Shown here piece by piece: positions 26,288 through 33,597 of a stretch of 64,000 nt of DNA (positions are counted from its first letter, which is position 1; every line of letters starts with the position of its first letter). The notes beneath the pieces are model-generated. The model saw only the letters and a program-made list of their open reading frames with translations. It was not told the DNA's origin and did not search any database. The position numbers and the translations under genes were made by a program. Source of the stretch: Halovivax ruber XH-70 (GTDB taxonomy: Archaea > Halobacteriota > Halobacteria > Halobacteriales > Natrialbaceae); contig NC_019964.1 of assembly GCF_000328525.1 (NCBI RefSeq), forward strand, positions 2,666,001-2,730,000, in the 5' to 3' direction.

Positions 26288-26650
26288 TCAGGCCGAGGAA
26301 ATTGTCGACCACAACAAACAGCCACACCAACATTTTTCATTTAAAACAACGGTTTCCAACCTCGTCGAAGCGACATCGCCGACGCTGTTGATCCCGCGAA
26401 GGTCCTTATCGACTTCTTCGCCGTTTTTCAGGATGGGGGTTAACGACTCTCGGGGTCCGACGTCACTTCCCCTGATGAAGTTGTTCGGATCAAGGTCGTC
26501 CGCTATCCCATTCCGTTTCGTTCCGATCACGACCGCCCAATAGCCGCTATTTCCGATAGCGATACTGCCGCCCTCGAACTTTCCGAGCGACTCGACGAAC
26601 TTGTCCTTAGTTTTAAGTCCATTGTCGAGTCGGTCATTGACATTTTTCAT
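26288..26650 (-). CDS. Hypothetical protein of the island (120 aa)
   Basis: A 120-residue protein, MKNVNDRLDNGLKTKDKFVE, with a central SIAIGNSGYWAVVIGTKRNG strand pair and a Cys-x-Cys-x-Cys near the end (CWCGC). ATG 26650 follows a GGAG directly and lies 11 nt after the stop of a truncated upstream frame, so it was probably the second gene of an operon whose first gene is broken. No family recognised. Confidence 0.55.
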   Translation of the reverse strand: MKNVNDRLDNGLKTKDKFVESLGKFEGGSIAIGNSGYWAVVIGTKRNGIADDLDPNNFIRGSDVGPRESLTPILKNGEEVDKDLRGINSVGDVASTRLETVVLNEKCWCGCLLWSTISSA

Positions 26651-26661
26651 CTCCAGGTACC

Positions 26662-26810
26662 CTATTCGACCCGAGTCCCACTCTGAGAGAGCAACTTGTC
26701 AGCGTCGTCACCGAATCCACTGGCATCGAGCTGCTCGTATTTGCTACGAACGTCTTGGAGATTCGCTTCCGACAGTTCCCCGCCGTTCCAGAGGGCTTCG
26801 AGGGGTACCA
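26662..26810 (-). pseudogene. Truncated 3' end of a gene cut by the repeat
   Basis: The frame ending at 26662 encodes a protein-like C-terminus (ALWNGGELSEANLQDVRSKY ... LLSQSGTRVE). Upstream of about 26810 the frame runs into the low-complexity repeat and loses coding character. This looks like a gene whose 5' part was replaced when the repeat or island boundary formed. Confidence 0.55.
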
Positions 26811-27097
26811 GGGCACGCGAGCACGGGAACGGCTGGTCGACACTAGAATATCGAACCGCGAACGAACGCAGTGAGTGAGCGGGCCGACGACTGATGTGGA
26901 GGGCGCGGCGCGAAGCGCCGCGCCGGAACGGAAGGAGGAGTACTTTTGATCGACCTTTTACCGAGTGTCGTCGCGGCGTGGTGCGCCACTGGCGCACCCG
27001 CCGCGACACGAACGTGGTTCGAGAGGCGCGTTGCGCCTCTCGTCATCACGGAAGACGCAACGCGTCTTCCGAACGACAGTGTAAAAGGTCGGTTTAC
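26811..27097. repeat. Right copy of thermosome-flank repeat with hairpin array
   Basis: Homologous in blocks to 21679-21891. Four strong hairpins lie in a row: 26902-26924 (10-bp stem, loop GAA), 26970-27007 (stem with a small bulge, loop ACT), 27020-27042 (10-bp stem, loop GTT) and 27049-27071 (10-bp stem, loop AAC). The array is enclosed by CGACCTTTTAC (26951-26961) and its inverse GTAAAAGGTCG (27081-27091), except the first hairpin, which lies outside. On the minus strand the hairpins form the 3' UTR of the thermosome mRNA. Confidence 0.85.
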
Positions 27098-28758
27098 ATC
27101 ATGCCGCCCATGCCGCCGCCCATCCCGCCCATGCCGCCGCCGGGCGCGCCGCCCTGCTCGTCGTCACCTTTGTCGGTGGAGAGGTCGCCGGCGGAGATGA
27201 TGTCGTCGATCTTGAGGACGAGGTTCGCGGCCTCGGAAGCGGAGGTCACAGCCTGCTCCTTGGCGTGGGCCGGTTCGACGATGCCGGCGTCGGCGGTGTT
27301 CTCGACGTCGCCGGTCCAGGCGTTGAGGCCGGCCTGGACGTCGCCCTCGTCGTGCGCGGAGCGCAGGTCGACGAGCGTGTCGATGGAGTCGAGGCCGGCG
27401 TTCTCGGCGAGGACGCGCGGGACGAGTTCGAGCGAGTCGGCGAAGGCCTCGACGGCGAGTTGTTCGCGTCCGGAGACGGAGTCGGCGTAGTCGCGCAGGC
27501 GCGAGGCGAGTTCGACCTCGATGGCGCCGCCGCCGGCGAGGACGCGGCCGTCGGAGACGGTCTGAGCGACGACGTCCAGCGCGTCGTTGATGCCGCGCTC
27601 GAGTTCGTCGACGACGTGGTCGGTGGAGCCGCGCAGGAGGAGGGTGACGCCGTGGGCGTCGTCACCCTCGACGTAGAACAGCTCGTCCGCCGCGTCACGG
27701 GTGACGTCACCGAAGCCGAGGTCGTCTTCGGTCGCGCTCTCCAGATCGGAGACGACGGCGGCGTCGACGACCTCCTGCAGGAACTCGAGGTCGGACTTCT
27801 TGGCGCGGCGCACGGCCAGGATGCCCTCCTTCGCGAGGTAGTGCTGGGCGAGGTCGTCGATACCCTTCTGGCAGAAGACGACGTCGGCGTCGAGGTCGAC
27901 GATGTGCTCGACCTTCTCGCGAAGCTGTTTCTCCTCGCGGTCCAGGAACTGCTGGAGCTGGTCGGGGTCGGTGACCGAGACCTCGGTGTCGACGTCGGCC
28001 TCCTCGATCTCGATCGGATCGTTGAGCAGGAGGATGTCGGCGTCGATGGCCTCGGTCGGCATGTCGTCGTGGACGGGGTCCTTGTCGACGATGCCGCCCT
28101 CGAGGAGGTCGGATTCACCGGCGGAGCGGCCAGTCTGCGTCTCGATGTTGAGGAACTCGAGGTCGACGACGTTCTCGCCCTCGTCGGTCTCGACGGTGAC
28201 CGCGCGGACGGCGTCGACGATCAGCTGGGAGAGGTGCTCTTTGTTGAGTTCGGCGCCCTTGCCGGTCATCGACGTTTCGGCGACCGAGCGCAGAAGGTCC
28301 TCGTCCTCGGTGTCGACGACCGTGGCGATATCGTCGACTTCCTCGCGAGCCTGTTCGGCGGCCATGTGGAAGCCCTTGATGATGGCCGTCGGGTGGATGT
28401 CCTGCTCGATGAGGTCCTCGGCGTTTTTGAGGAGTTCGCCCGCGATGGCGACGGCAGTCGTGGTGCCGTCACCGGCCTCGTCCTCCTGGGTTTCGGCGAC
28501 CTCGATGATCATCTCGGCCGTCGGGTTGTCGATGTCCATCTCCTGCAGGATGGTGACGCCGTCGTTCGTGATGGTGACCGATCCCATCGAGTCGACGAGC
28601 ATCTTGTCCATGCCCTTCGGGCCGAGTGTGGACTTGACCGACTCGGCGACCGCTCGCGCGGCACTGATGTTGTACTCCTGCGCGTTCTCGTCCTTGACGC
28701 GCTGGGAGTCCTCGCTCATGACGATCATCGGCTGTCCCTGTTGCATTCGCTGACTCAT
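27094..28758 (-). CDS. thsA: Thermosome subunit (group II chaperonin)
   Basis: A 554-residue group II chaperonin subunit that folds proteins with ATP in a double-ring complex in the cytoplasm. Motifs: ARAVAESVKSTLGPKGMDKM, the ATP-binding GDGTTTAVAIAGELL, and the equatorial GGGAIEVELASRL. The C-terminus is the usual Gly-Met repeat (GGGMGGMGGGMGGMM). ATG 28758 is the family start; the open frame to 29322 is an artefact. The alpha or beta type cannot be decided without alignment, so the symbol is tentative. Its stop codon is included in the terminal block of the repeat that also occurs at 21875. Confidence 0.96.
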   Translation of the reverse strand: MSQRMQQGQPMIVMSEDSQRVKDENAQEYNISAARAVAESVKSTLGPKGMDKMLVDSMGSVTITNDGVTILQEMDIDNPTAEMIIEVAETQEDEAGDGTTTAVAIAGELLKNAEDLIEQDIHPTAIIKGFHMAAEQAREEVDDIATVVDTEDEDLLRSVAETSMTGKGAELNKEHLSQLIVDAVRAVTVETDEGENVVDLEFLNIETQTGRSAGESDLLEGGIVDKDPVHDDMPTEAIDADILLLNDPIEIEEADVDTEVSVTDPDQLQQFLDREEKQLREKVEHIVDLDADVVFCQKGIDDLAQHYLAKEGILAVRRAKKSDLEFLQEVVDAAVVSDLESATEDDLGFGDVTRDAADELFYVEGDDAHGVTLLLRGSTDHVVDELERGINDALDVVAQTVSDGRVLAGGGAIEVELASRLRDYADSVSGREQLAVEAFADSLELVPRVLAENAGLDSIDTLVDLRSAHDEGDVQAGLNAWTGDVENTADAGIVEPAHAKEQAVTSASEAANLVLKIDDIISAGDLSTDKGDDEQGGAPGGGMGGMGGGMGGMM

Positions 28759-29032
28759 ACTCAAAGATTCGTTGTTTGTCCTTCTACAAAAGTCTAACGC
28801 TCCTCGTGAGTCCCGATTCCGAATGGCGGCTGCCGTATCAATCGAAGAATCCCCAGACAGAGCGGCGACGGACAGCAATATTGTGAAGAGGTCGCATTCT
28901 ACAGGCTGTGAGTCAGTCCCACCGGTCCGGGGGTTTAAGTTGGAACTGACTTGCTGAGTTCGTTCGCCAGCCGAAGCACACCGGAATCCAGAGAACAGCA
29001 GGATTATTTTCGGGACCCCCGACTGGTCGCGT

Positions 29033-29962
29033 ATGCGTCTCTCCAGTGGACGGGTTCTCGTGACCGGCGGCGCAGGATTCATCGGCTCGCATCTGGTCGA
29101 ACGACTGGTCGACGACGGTGCAGACGTCACCGTCGTCGACGACTGCTCGAACGGTGACGCGGACCGACTCCCCGACGCGGTCACGTTCGTCGAGGCCGAT
29201 CTCCGCGAGCGCGATGCGCTCGATGGGCACCTCGACGGGATCGACCGGGTCGTCCACCTGGCGGCGTCGAAGCACGTCGACACCGACCAGCCGTACGCGC
29301 AGTTCGAGGACAACACTCGCATGACGCGAACGGTCCTCGAGGCGATGGCCGACGCCGGCGTGACCGAACTGCTCTACACCTCGTCGTCGACGGTCTACGG
29401 CGAGGCGCCCCGCCCGACACCCGAAGACTACGCACCGCTGGAACCGATCAGCGCGTACGGGGCGAGCAAACTCGCGGACGAAGGACTGCTCTCCGTGCGC
29501 GCTCACAGCCACGACCTCACCGTCTGGAACGTCCGGTTCGCCAACGTTGTCGGGCCACGCCTGCGCGGCGCAGTGATTCCCGACTTCGTCGAGAAGTTAC
29601 GCGCCGATCCGGAGACGCTCACGATCCTCGGTGACGGCCGCCAGGAGAAGTCCTACCTCCACGTCGAGGACTGCCTCGACGCCATGTACCACGTGGTTGC
29701 TCACGCCGACGAGGAAATGAACACGTTCAATCTCGGTACGCGGACGACCACGTCGGTCGACCGGATCGCGTCGATCGTCGCCGACGAGATGGACCTCGAT
29801 CCGGCCTTCGAGCACACCGGTGGTGACCGCGGCTGGACCGGCGACGTCCCCAAAATGGCCCTCTCGATCGAGAAGCTCGTCGCCCTCGGGTGGGAGCCAG
29901 CGCGATCGAGCGACGAGGCTGTCAGAGCGGCCACCCAGGAACTCCTCGCAGAAAACTGGTAA
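29033..29962 (+). CDS. NAD-dependent epimerase/dehydratase (nucleotide-sugar type)
   Basis: A 309-residue extended SDR enzyme: NAD motif VTGGAGFIGSHL, catalytic SSSTVYGE with YGASK (Tyr-x3-Lys), and the LGDGRQEKSYLHVEDC substrate segment typical of UDP-glucose 4-epimerase or dehydratase homologues. It likely modifies NDP-sugars for surface glycans. A TATA-like GATTATTTTC about 27 nt before the ATG suggests a leaderless transcript. It stands next to the iron-operator glycan block but has no operator of its own. Confidence 0.9.
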   Translation: MRLSSGRVLVTGGAGFIGSHLVERLVDDGADVTVVDDCSNGDADRLPDAVTFVEADLRERDALDGHLDGIDRVVHLAASKHVDTDQPYAQFEDNTRMTRTVLEAMADAGVTELLYTSSSTVYGEAPRPTPEDYAPLEPISAYGASKLADEGLLSVRAHSHDLTVWNVRFANVVGPRLRGAVIPDFVEKLRADPETLTILGDGRQEKSYLHVEDCLDAMYHVVAHADEEMNTFNLGTRTTTSVDRIASIVADEMDLDPAFEHTGGDRGWTGDVPKMALSIEKLVALGWEPARSSDEAVRAATQELLAENW

Positions 29963-30055
29963 CGGCCTGGACGGGCAGCCAGTGACGCGGGGGAGGTGAC
30001 GCATGCAGGTGGCCGAACCGCACTGAGACGGGATCGGAAACCGGCACGGTAGCGT

Positions 30056-30071
30056 TTTAGGTGAGCTTAAA
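30056..30071. promoter_or_regulatory. DtxR-type operator (TTTAGG-TGAG-CTTAAA)
   Basis: One mismatch from the perfect palindrome. The right half merges with the TATA-like CTTAAATAT, about 25 nt before the ATG at 30095, so a bound repressor would block TBP/TFB at a leaderless promoter. Confidence 0.72.
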
Positions 30072-30094
30072 TATTTGGACGCACCAGCGTCGGT

Positions 30095-31231
30095 ATGGAC
30101 GACGGTCCGCCCGAATCGAACGGAGAGACCGCTCGGTCGGACGCCGAGTGGTCGCTTTCGACAGCGGCACGTCGCTACGGACCGCTTTTCGGCACGTTAC
30201 TCGTCGGTATCGGACTGGTGCTCGCCGCGCGGAACGTCGACGGCGGCGAGCTCCTCGCCACGATCTCGCTCGCCGATCCGGCAATTCTGGCGACCGCCGG
30301 CGCCCTGTACGCCGCCTCCTGGCCGCTCCGTGGACGCCGATACGGCGACGTGCTGTCGCCGATGGGCCACCGGGCGGGGACGACAGTGCTCACGGCCGCC
30401 GTCTTCGTCAGTCAATCGGCGAACCTCGTGTTCCCGGCACGGGCGGGCGACGCCGTTCGTGCGTACGTCGTGAACAGAAAGGAAGACGTTCCCTACAGCA
30501 CGGGCGTCGCCTCGCTGGCCGTCGAACGGCTCTTCGACCTGGCGACGATCACGGTCCTCGCCGGGGTCGCGGTCGGATGGCTGCTCCTCGGCGGCACGGT
30601 CGAACCGGCGAGCACGTTCGCCGGCACCGGGGGATCGCAACCGGTCCTGCTCGCCGCCGCGACCGTGAGCACTGCGACGGTCGGAGCCTGTCTCGTCGTG
30701 ATAACGGCGGCATGGACGCCGGCCGGTCGACGGATTTCGGCACGACTGCGGACGGCTGCTGAACACTCCGCGCGCCTGGCACCTGTTCTCGCGTGGGTGC
30801 GCAAGGTTGGCCTCGACGTGGGACGCGTCGCGGGGAACCCGCGGTCGCTCCTGATCGTGGGATCGACGAGTCTGCTGATCTGGCTGGTCGACGTGGCCAC
30901 CGCGATCATGGTGCTCGTCGCCCTCGACAGTGGCCTCGGGGGCGGTTCGTTGCTAGTCGTCGGAACACTGGCAGTCAGTGTCGGAAACCTGGCGAAGGTC
31001 TTACCGCTCACCCAGGGCGGCGTCGGCCTCTACGAGGCCGCGTTCACCGCACTCGTCGTCGGGCTCACACCAATCGGTGCAGGGACGGCGCTGGCCGCGG
31101 CCGTCCTCGACCACGCGCTGAAAAACGGAATCACGGTGGTCGGTGGTGGGGCCGCAGCGGCCGTCCTCGGCCTCTCGATCGGAGACGTTCGGGCAACTGC
31201 GGCAGCACCCGAGGACCGGCACACTTTTTAG
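30095..31231 (+). CDS. Flippase-like membrane protein (LPG synthase TM / UPF0104 family)
   Basis: A 378-residue polytopic protein with about eight membrane helices and the family hallmark GGVGLYEAAFTALVV near residue 310, as well as FPARAGDAVRAYVV. Archaeal homologues act in N-glycosylation or lipid-linked glycan translocation (AglD C-terminal domain relatives). ATG 30095 is supported by the promoter geometry. Its stop codon (31229-31231) lies inside the operator of the next gene. Confidence 0.85.
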   Translation: MDDGPPESNGETARSDAEWSLSTAARRYGPLFGTLLVGIGLVLAARNVDGGELLATISLADPAILATAGALYAASWPLRGRRYGDVLSPMGHRAGTTVLTAAVFVSQSANLVFPARAGDAVRAYVVNRKEDVPYSTGVASLAVERLFDLATITVLAGVAVGWLLLGGTVEPASTFAGTGGSQPVLLAAATVSTATVGACLVVITAAWTPAGRRISARLRTAAEHSARLAPVLAWVRKVGLDVGRVAGNPRSLLIVGSTSLLIWLVDVATAIMVLVALDSGLGGGSLLVVGTLAVSVGNLAKVLPLTQGGVGLYEAAFTALVVGLTPIGAGTALAAAVLDHALKNGITVVGGGAAAAVLGLSIGDVRATAAAPEDRHTF

Positions 31232-31242
31232 GCTCGCCTAAA
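31227..31242. promoter_or_regulatory. DtxR-type operator (TTTAGG-CTCG-CCTAAA)
   Basis: Perfect palindrome upstream of the RGP-like gene, centred about 20 nt before ATG 31255. The TAG stop of the flippase gene lies within the left half-site, so coding and regulatory constraints overlap. Confidence 0.8.
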
Positions 31243-31254
31243 ACAATGTGAGTG

Positions 31255-32421
31255 ATGGAGACGGATACCTGCGTCATCGTCCCGACGATCCGAGAGTACG
31301 ACTGTTTGCGATCCTACGTCGAGAACGCACGCACCTACGGGTTCGATCTCTCGCGGCTCCACTTCCTCCTCGTCACGGAGGACTTCTGCGACGCCGACGA
31401 GATGGAGGCGATGCTCGACGATCTCGAGGTCTCCGGCGAGGTCTTCGACGGCACCCGTCGCGAGGAGTGGTACGCCGACCACGACGTCGCGGAGTTCAGT
31501 CACGTCGTCCCCGCGGCGAGTCACGCGGAAACGAGCTTCGGCCTCCTGTACATGTGGGCAAACGAAGAGTTCGAGTACGGCTTTTTCATCGACGACGACA
31601 CGCTCCCCCACGACGACGTGGATTTCTTCGGTACCCACATGGACAACCTCGCGTTCGCGGGCGAGATCGAGGAGGTCGCCTCCGACGAACAGTGGGTCAA
31701 CGTCCTCTATCAGAACGCCGACGAACACGGTCTGTATCCCCGCGGCTACCCCTACGCCGCGATGGACGAGACGATCGAGACCGGAACGACGGAGATCGGT
31801 TCGGGCGAGGTCGTCGCCTCCCAGGGACTGTGGACCAACGTCCCGGACCTGGACGCCGTCAGGATCCTGATGGACGGCGATCTGGAGGGTCAGGCCGAGA
31901 CGCGGACGAGCCGCGACGACTTCGGTGAGGACTTCGTCGCCGCGCGCGAAAACTACCTCACGGTCTGCTCGATGAACCTCGCGTTCCGCCGCGAGGTGAT
32001 TCCCGCCTTCTACCAGCTGCCGATGGACGACAACGCGTGGGACGTGGGTCGGTTCGACGATATCTGGTCCGGCGTCTTCCTCAAACGGGCGTGCGACGTT
32101 CTCGGAACGCAAATCTACAACGGAGCGCCGCTGTGTGAGCACAACAAGGCTCCACGCAGCACGTTCGACGACCTGAACAACGAAGTCCCCGGCCTCGAAC
32201 TCAACGAACACCTCTGGGAGCTAATCGACGAAGTCGGTGACGACGCCGACTCCTACGCCGAGGCGTTCGAGGCGATGGGGCGCGAACTCGCCCGCGGCGA
32301 CTGGGACGAGTTCACGAACGGCGACTTCCTGACCCACGTCGGCGAGTACATGCTCGACTGGCTCGACTGCCTCGACGCGCTCGAAGCACGCCGGACCGCG
32401 ACGGTCGATCGACGGGTATAA
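31255..32421 (+). CDS. Alpha-1,4-glucan-protein synthase / reversibly glycosylated polypeptide family
   Basis: A 388-residue GT75-like protein (starts at ATG 31255, or GTG 31252). The opening CVIVPTIREYDCLRSYVENA and the acidic FIDDDTLP motif (DxD-type, metal/nucleotide-sugar binding) are typical, followed by RFDDIWSG. In plants this family includes UDP-arabinopyranose mutases and self-glycosylating proteins; in haloarchaea its product is unknown. It lies between an iron-operator flippase and an Fe(III)-binding protein, each with its own operator. Confidence 0.85.
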   Translation: METDTCVIVPTIREYDCLRSYVENARTYGFDLSRLHFLLVTEDFCDADEMEAMLDDLEVSGEVFDGTRREEWYADHDVAEFSHVVPAASHAETSFGLLYMWANEEFEYGFFIDDDTLPHDDVDFFGTHMDNLAFAGEIEEVASDEQWVNVLYQNADEHGLYPRGYPYAAMDETIETGTTEIGSGEVVASQGLWTNVPDLDAVRILMDGDLEGQAETRTSRDDFGEDFVAARENYLTVCSMNLAFRREVIPAFYQLPMDDNAWDVGRFDDIWSGVFLKRACDVLGTQIYNGAPLCEHNKAPRSTFDDLNNEVPGLELNEHLWELIDEVGDDADSYAEAFEAMGRELARGDWDEFTNGDFLTHVGEYMLDWLDCLDALEARRTATVDRRV

Positions 32422-32426
32422 GTTTA

Positions 32427-32442
32427 TTTAGGCAAACCTAAA
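32427..32442. promoter_or_regulatory. DtxR-type operator (TTTAGG-CAAA-CCTAAA)
   Basis: Perfect palindrome lying between a TATA-like TATAAGTTTA (32418-32427) and the ATG at 32446, only 3 nt before the start codon. With a leaderless transcript, it covers the transcription start site. Confidence 0.82.
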
Positions 32443-32445
32443 ACC

Positions 32446-33573
32446 ATGACGAAACAACGGAAATTTGGCGGACGGCGCACCTTTCTCGCCAGTTCGGCAG
32501 TCCTCGGATCGGTCGGGCTGGCCGGCTGTACGGGACTGATCGGCGGGAACGATGACGAGGACGGCGACGACGACTTCTTCGGACAGATCGGCTCCGGGCG
32601 CGGCTTTCCCGAACCCGGCGGCACGCCGATGGACGACCTGCCGGAGCTTGCGGGGGAACTCGTCCTCTACAACGCCCGCGGACAGGCGCTCGTCGGCGAG
32701 TTACTCTCCCACCTCGAATCCCGGTACGACGACTTCACGGTCCAGGAGAATCCCGGCGGCTCGGCCGACCTCGTCAACCTGATCCTCGAGGAAGGGTCGG
32801 CGACGCCGGCCGACGTCTTCTTCACCGTCAACTCCGGGGCGCTCGGGACGCTCGCGGACGAGGGACGCACCCGATCGCTCTCGAGTGACGTGACCGAGAT
32901 GGTCGCCAACGAGACGTTTGCCACCGACGAGTGGGTCGGGACCTCCGGACGGGCCCGAACGATCCCCTACAACACCGACGCCTACGACGAAAGCGAGATC
33001 CCGGACTCGATCGACGCCTTCGCGGGCGACTTCGACGGCCAGCTGGGCTGGGCACCCTCCTACGGCTCGTTCCAGGGCTTCGTCACGTCGATGCGGATCA
33101 TCGAGGGCGACGAGGCGACGAAGGCGTGGCTCGAAGGCGTCCTCGATTCGGGCGTCCAGGAGTACAGCTACGAGTCCGAGGTCACCAGGGCGGTCGCCAG
33201 CGGCGAGATCGACGCCGGGTTTGCCAATCACTACTACATCCAGCGCCATCTGGCCGGGAACCCCGACGCGCCAGTGTCGACGGCGTTCACCGACGGCGAC
33301 GCGGGCGCGACCTTCGACGTCGCCGGCGCCACGGTCATCGACCAGTCCAGCGACCCCGAACTCGCCGAGAATTTCGTCCGCCACCTCCTCTCGGGGGAGG
33401 CCCAGGCGTACTTCGCCGGCCGGACGTACGAGTATCCCGTCATCGAGGGGGTCGACCCCATCGGCGAACTCCCGAGCGCCGACGAACTGAACACTCCCGA
33501 CGTCGACCCGACGCAACTCTCTGACGTCGAGGGGACGATCGAACTCATGCGCGACGCCGGCGTCCCGGTCTGA
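32446..33573 (+). CDS. Fe(III) ABC transporter substrate-binding lipoprotein (FbpA-like)
   Basis: A 375-residue exported binding protein. The N-terminus has a Tat-type GRRTFLA followed by a hydrophobic stretch and lipobox LAGC, so it is membrane-anchored outside the cell. The body matches the FbpA/AfuA class of iron-binding proteins: LVLYNARGQALVGELLSHLE, ADVFFTVNSGALGTLADEG, and the paired tyrosines in NHYYIQRH that ligate Fe(III). The operator abuts the start. GT39-like gene follows after 24 nt and is likely co-transcribed. The FbpB-like permease is at 39268; no ATPase gene is in the window. Confidence 0.9.
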   Translation: MTKQRKFGGRRTFLASSAVLGSVGLAGCTGLIGGNDDEDGDDDFFGQIGSGRGFPEPGGTPMDDLPELAGELVLYNARGQALVGELLSHLESRYDDFTVQENPGGSADLVNLILEEGSATPADVFFTVNSGALGTLADEGRTRSLSSDVTEMVANETFATDEWVGTSGRARTIPYNTDAYDESEIPDSIDAFAGDFDGQLGWAPSYGSFQGFVTSMRIIEGDEATKAWLEGVLDSGVQEYSYESEVTRAVASGEIDAGFANHYYIQRHLAGNPDAPVSTAFTDGDAGATFDVAGATVIDQSSDPELAENFVRHLLSGEAQAYFAGRTYEYPVIEGVDPIGELPSADELNTPDVDPTQLSDVEGTIELMRDAGVPV

Positions 33574-33597
33574 GCGAGCGCCACCCCCACACAATTC

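Noticed and set aside
27265-28797. 510-aa plus-strand frame opposite the thermosome
   Set aside because: Antisense shadow of a well-recognised chaperonin gene.
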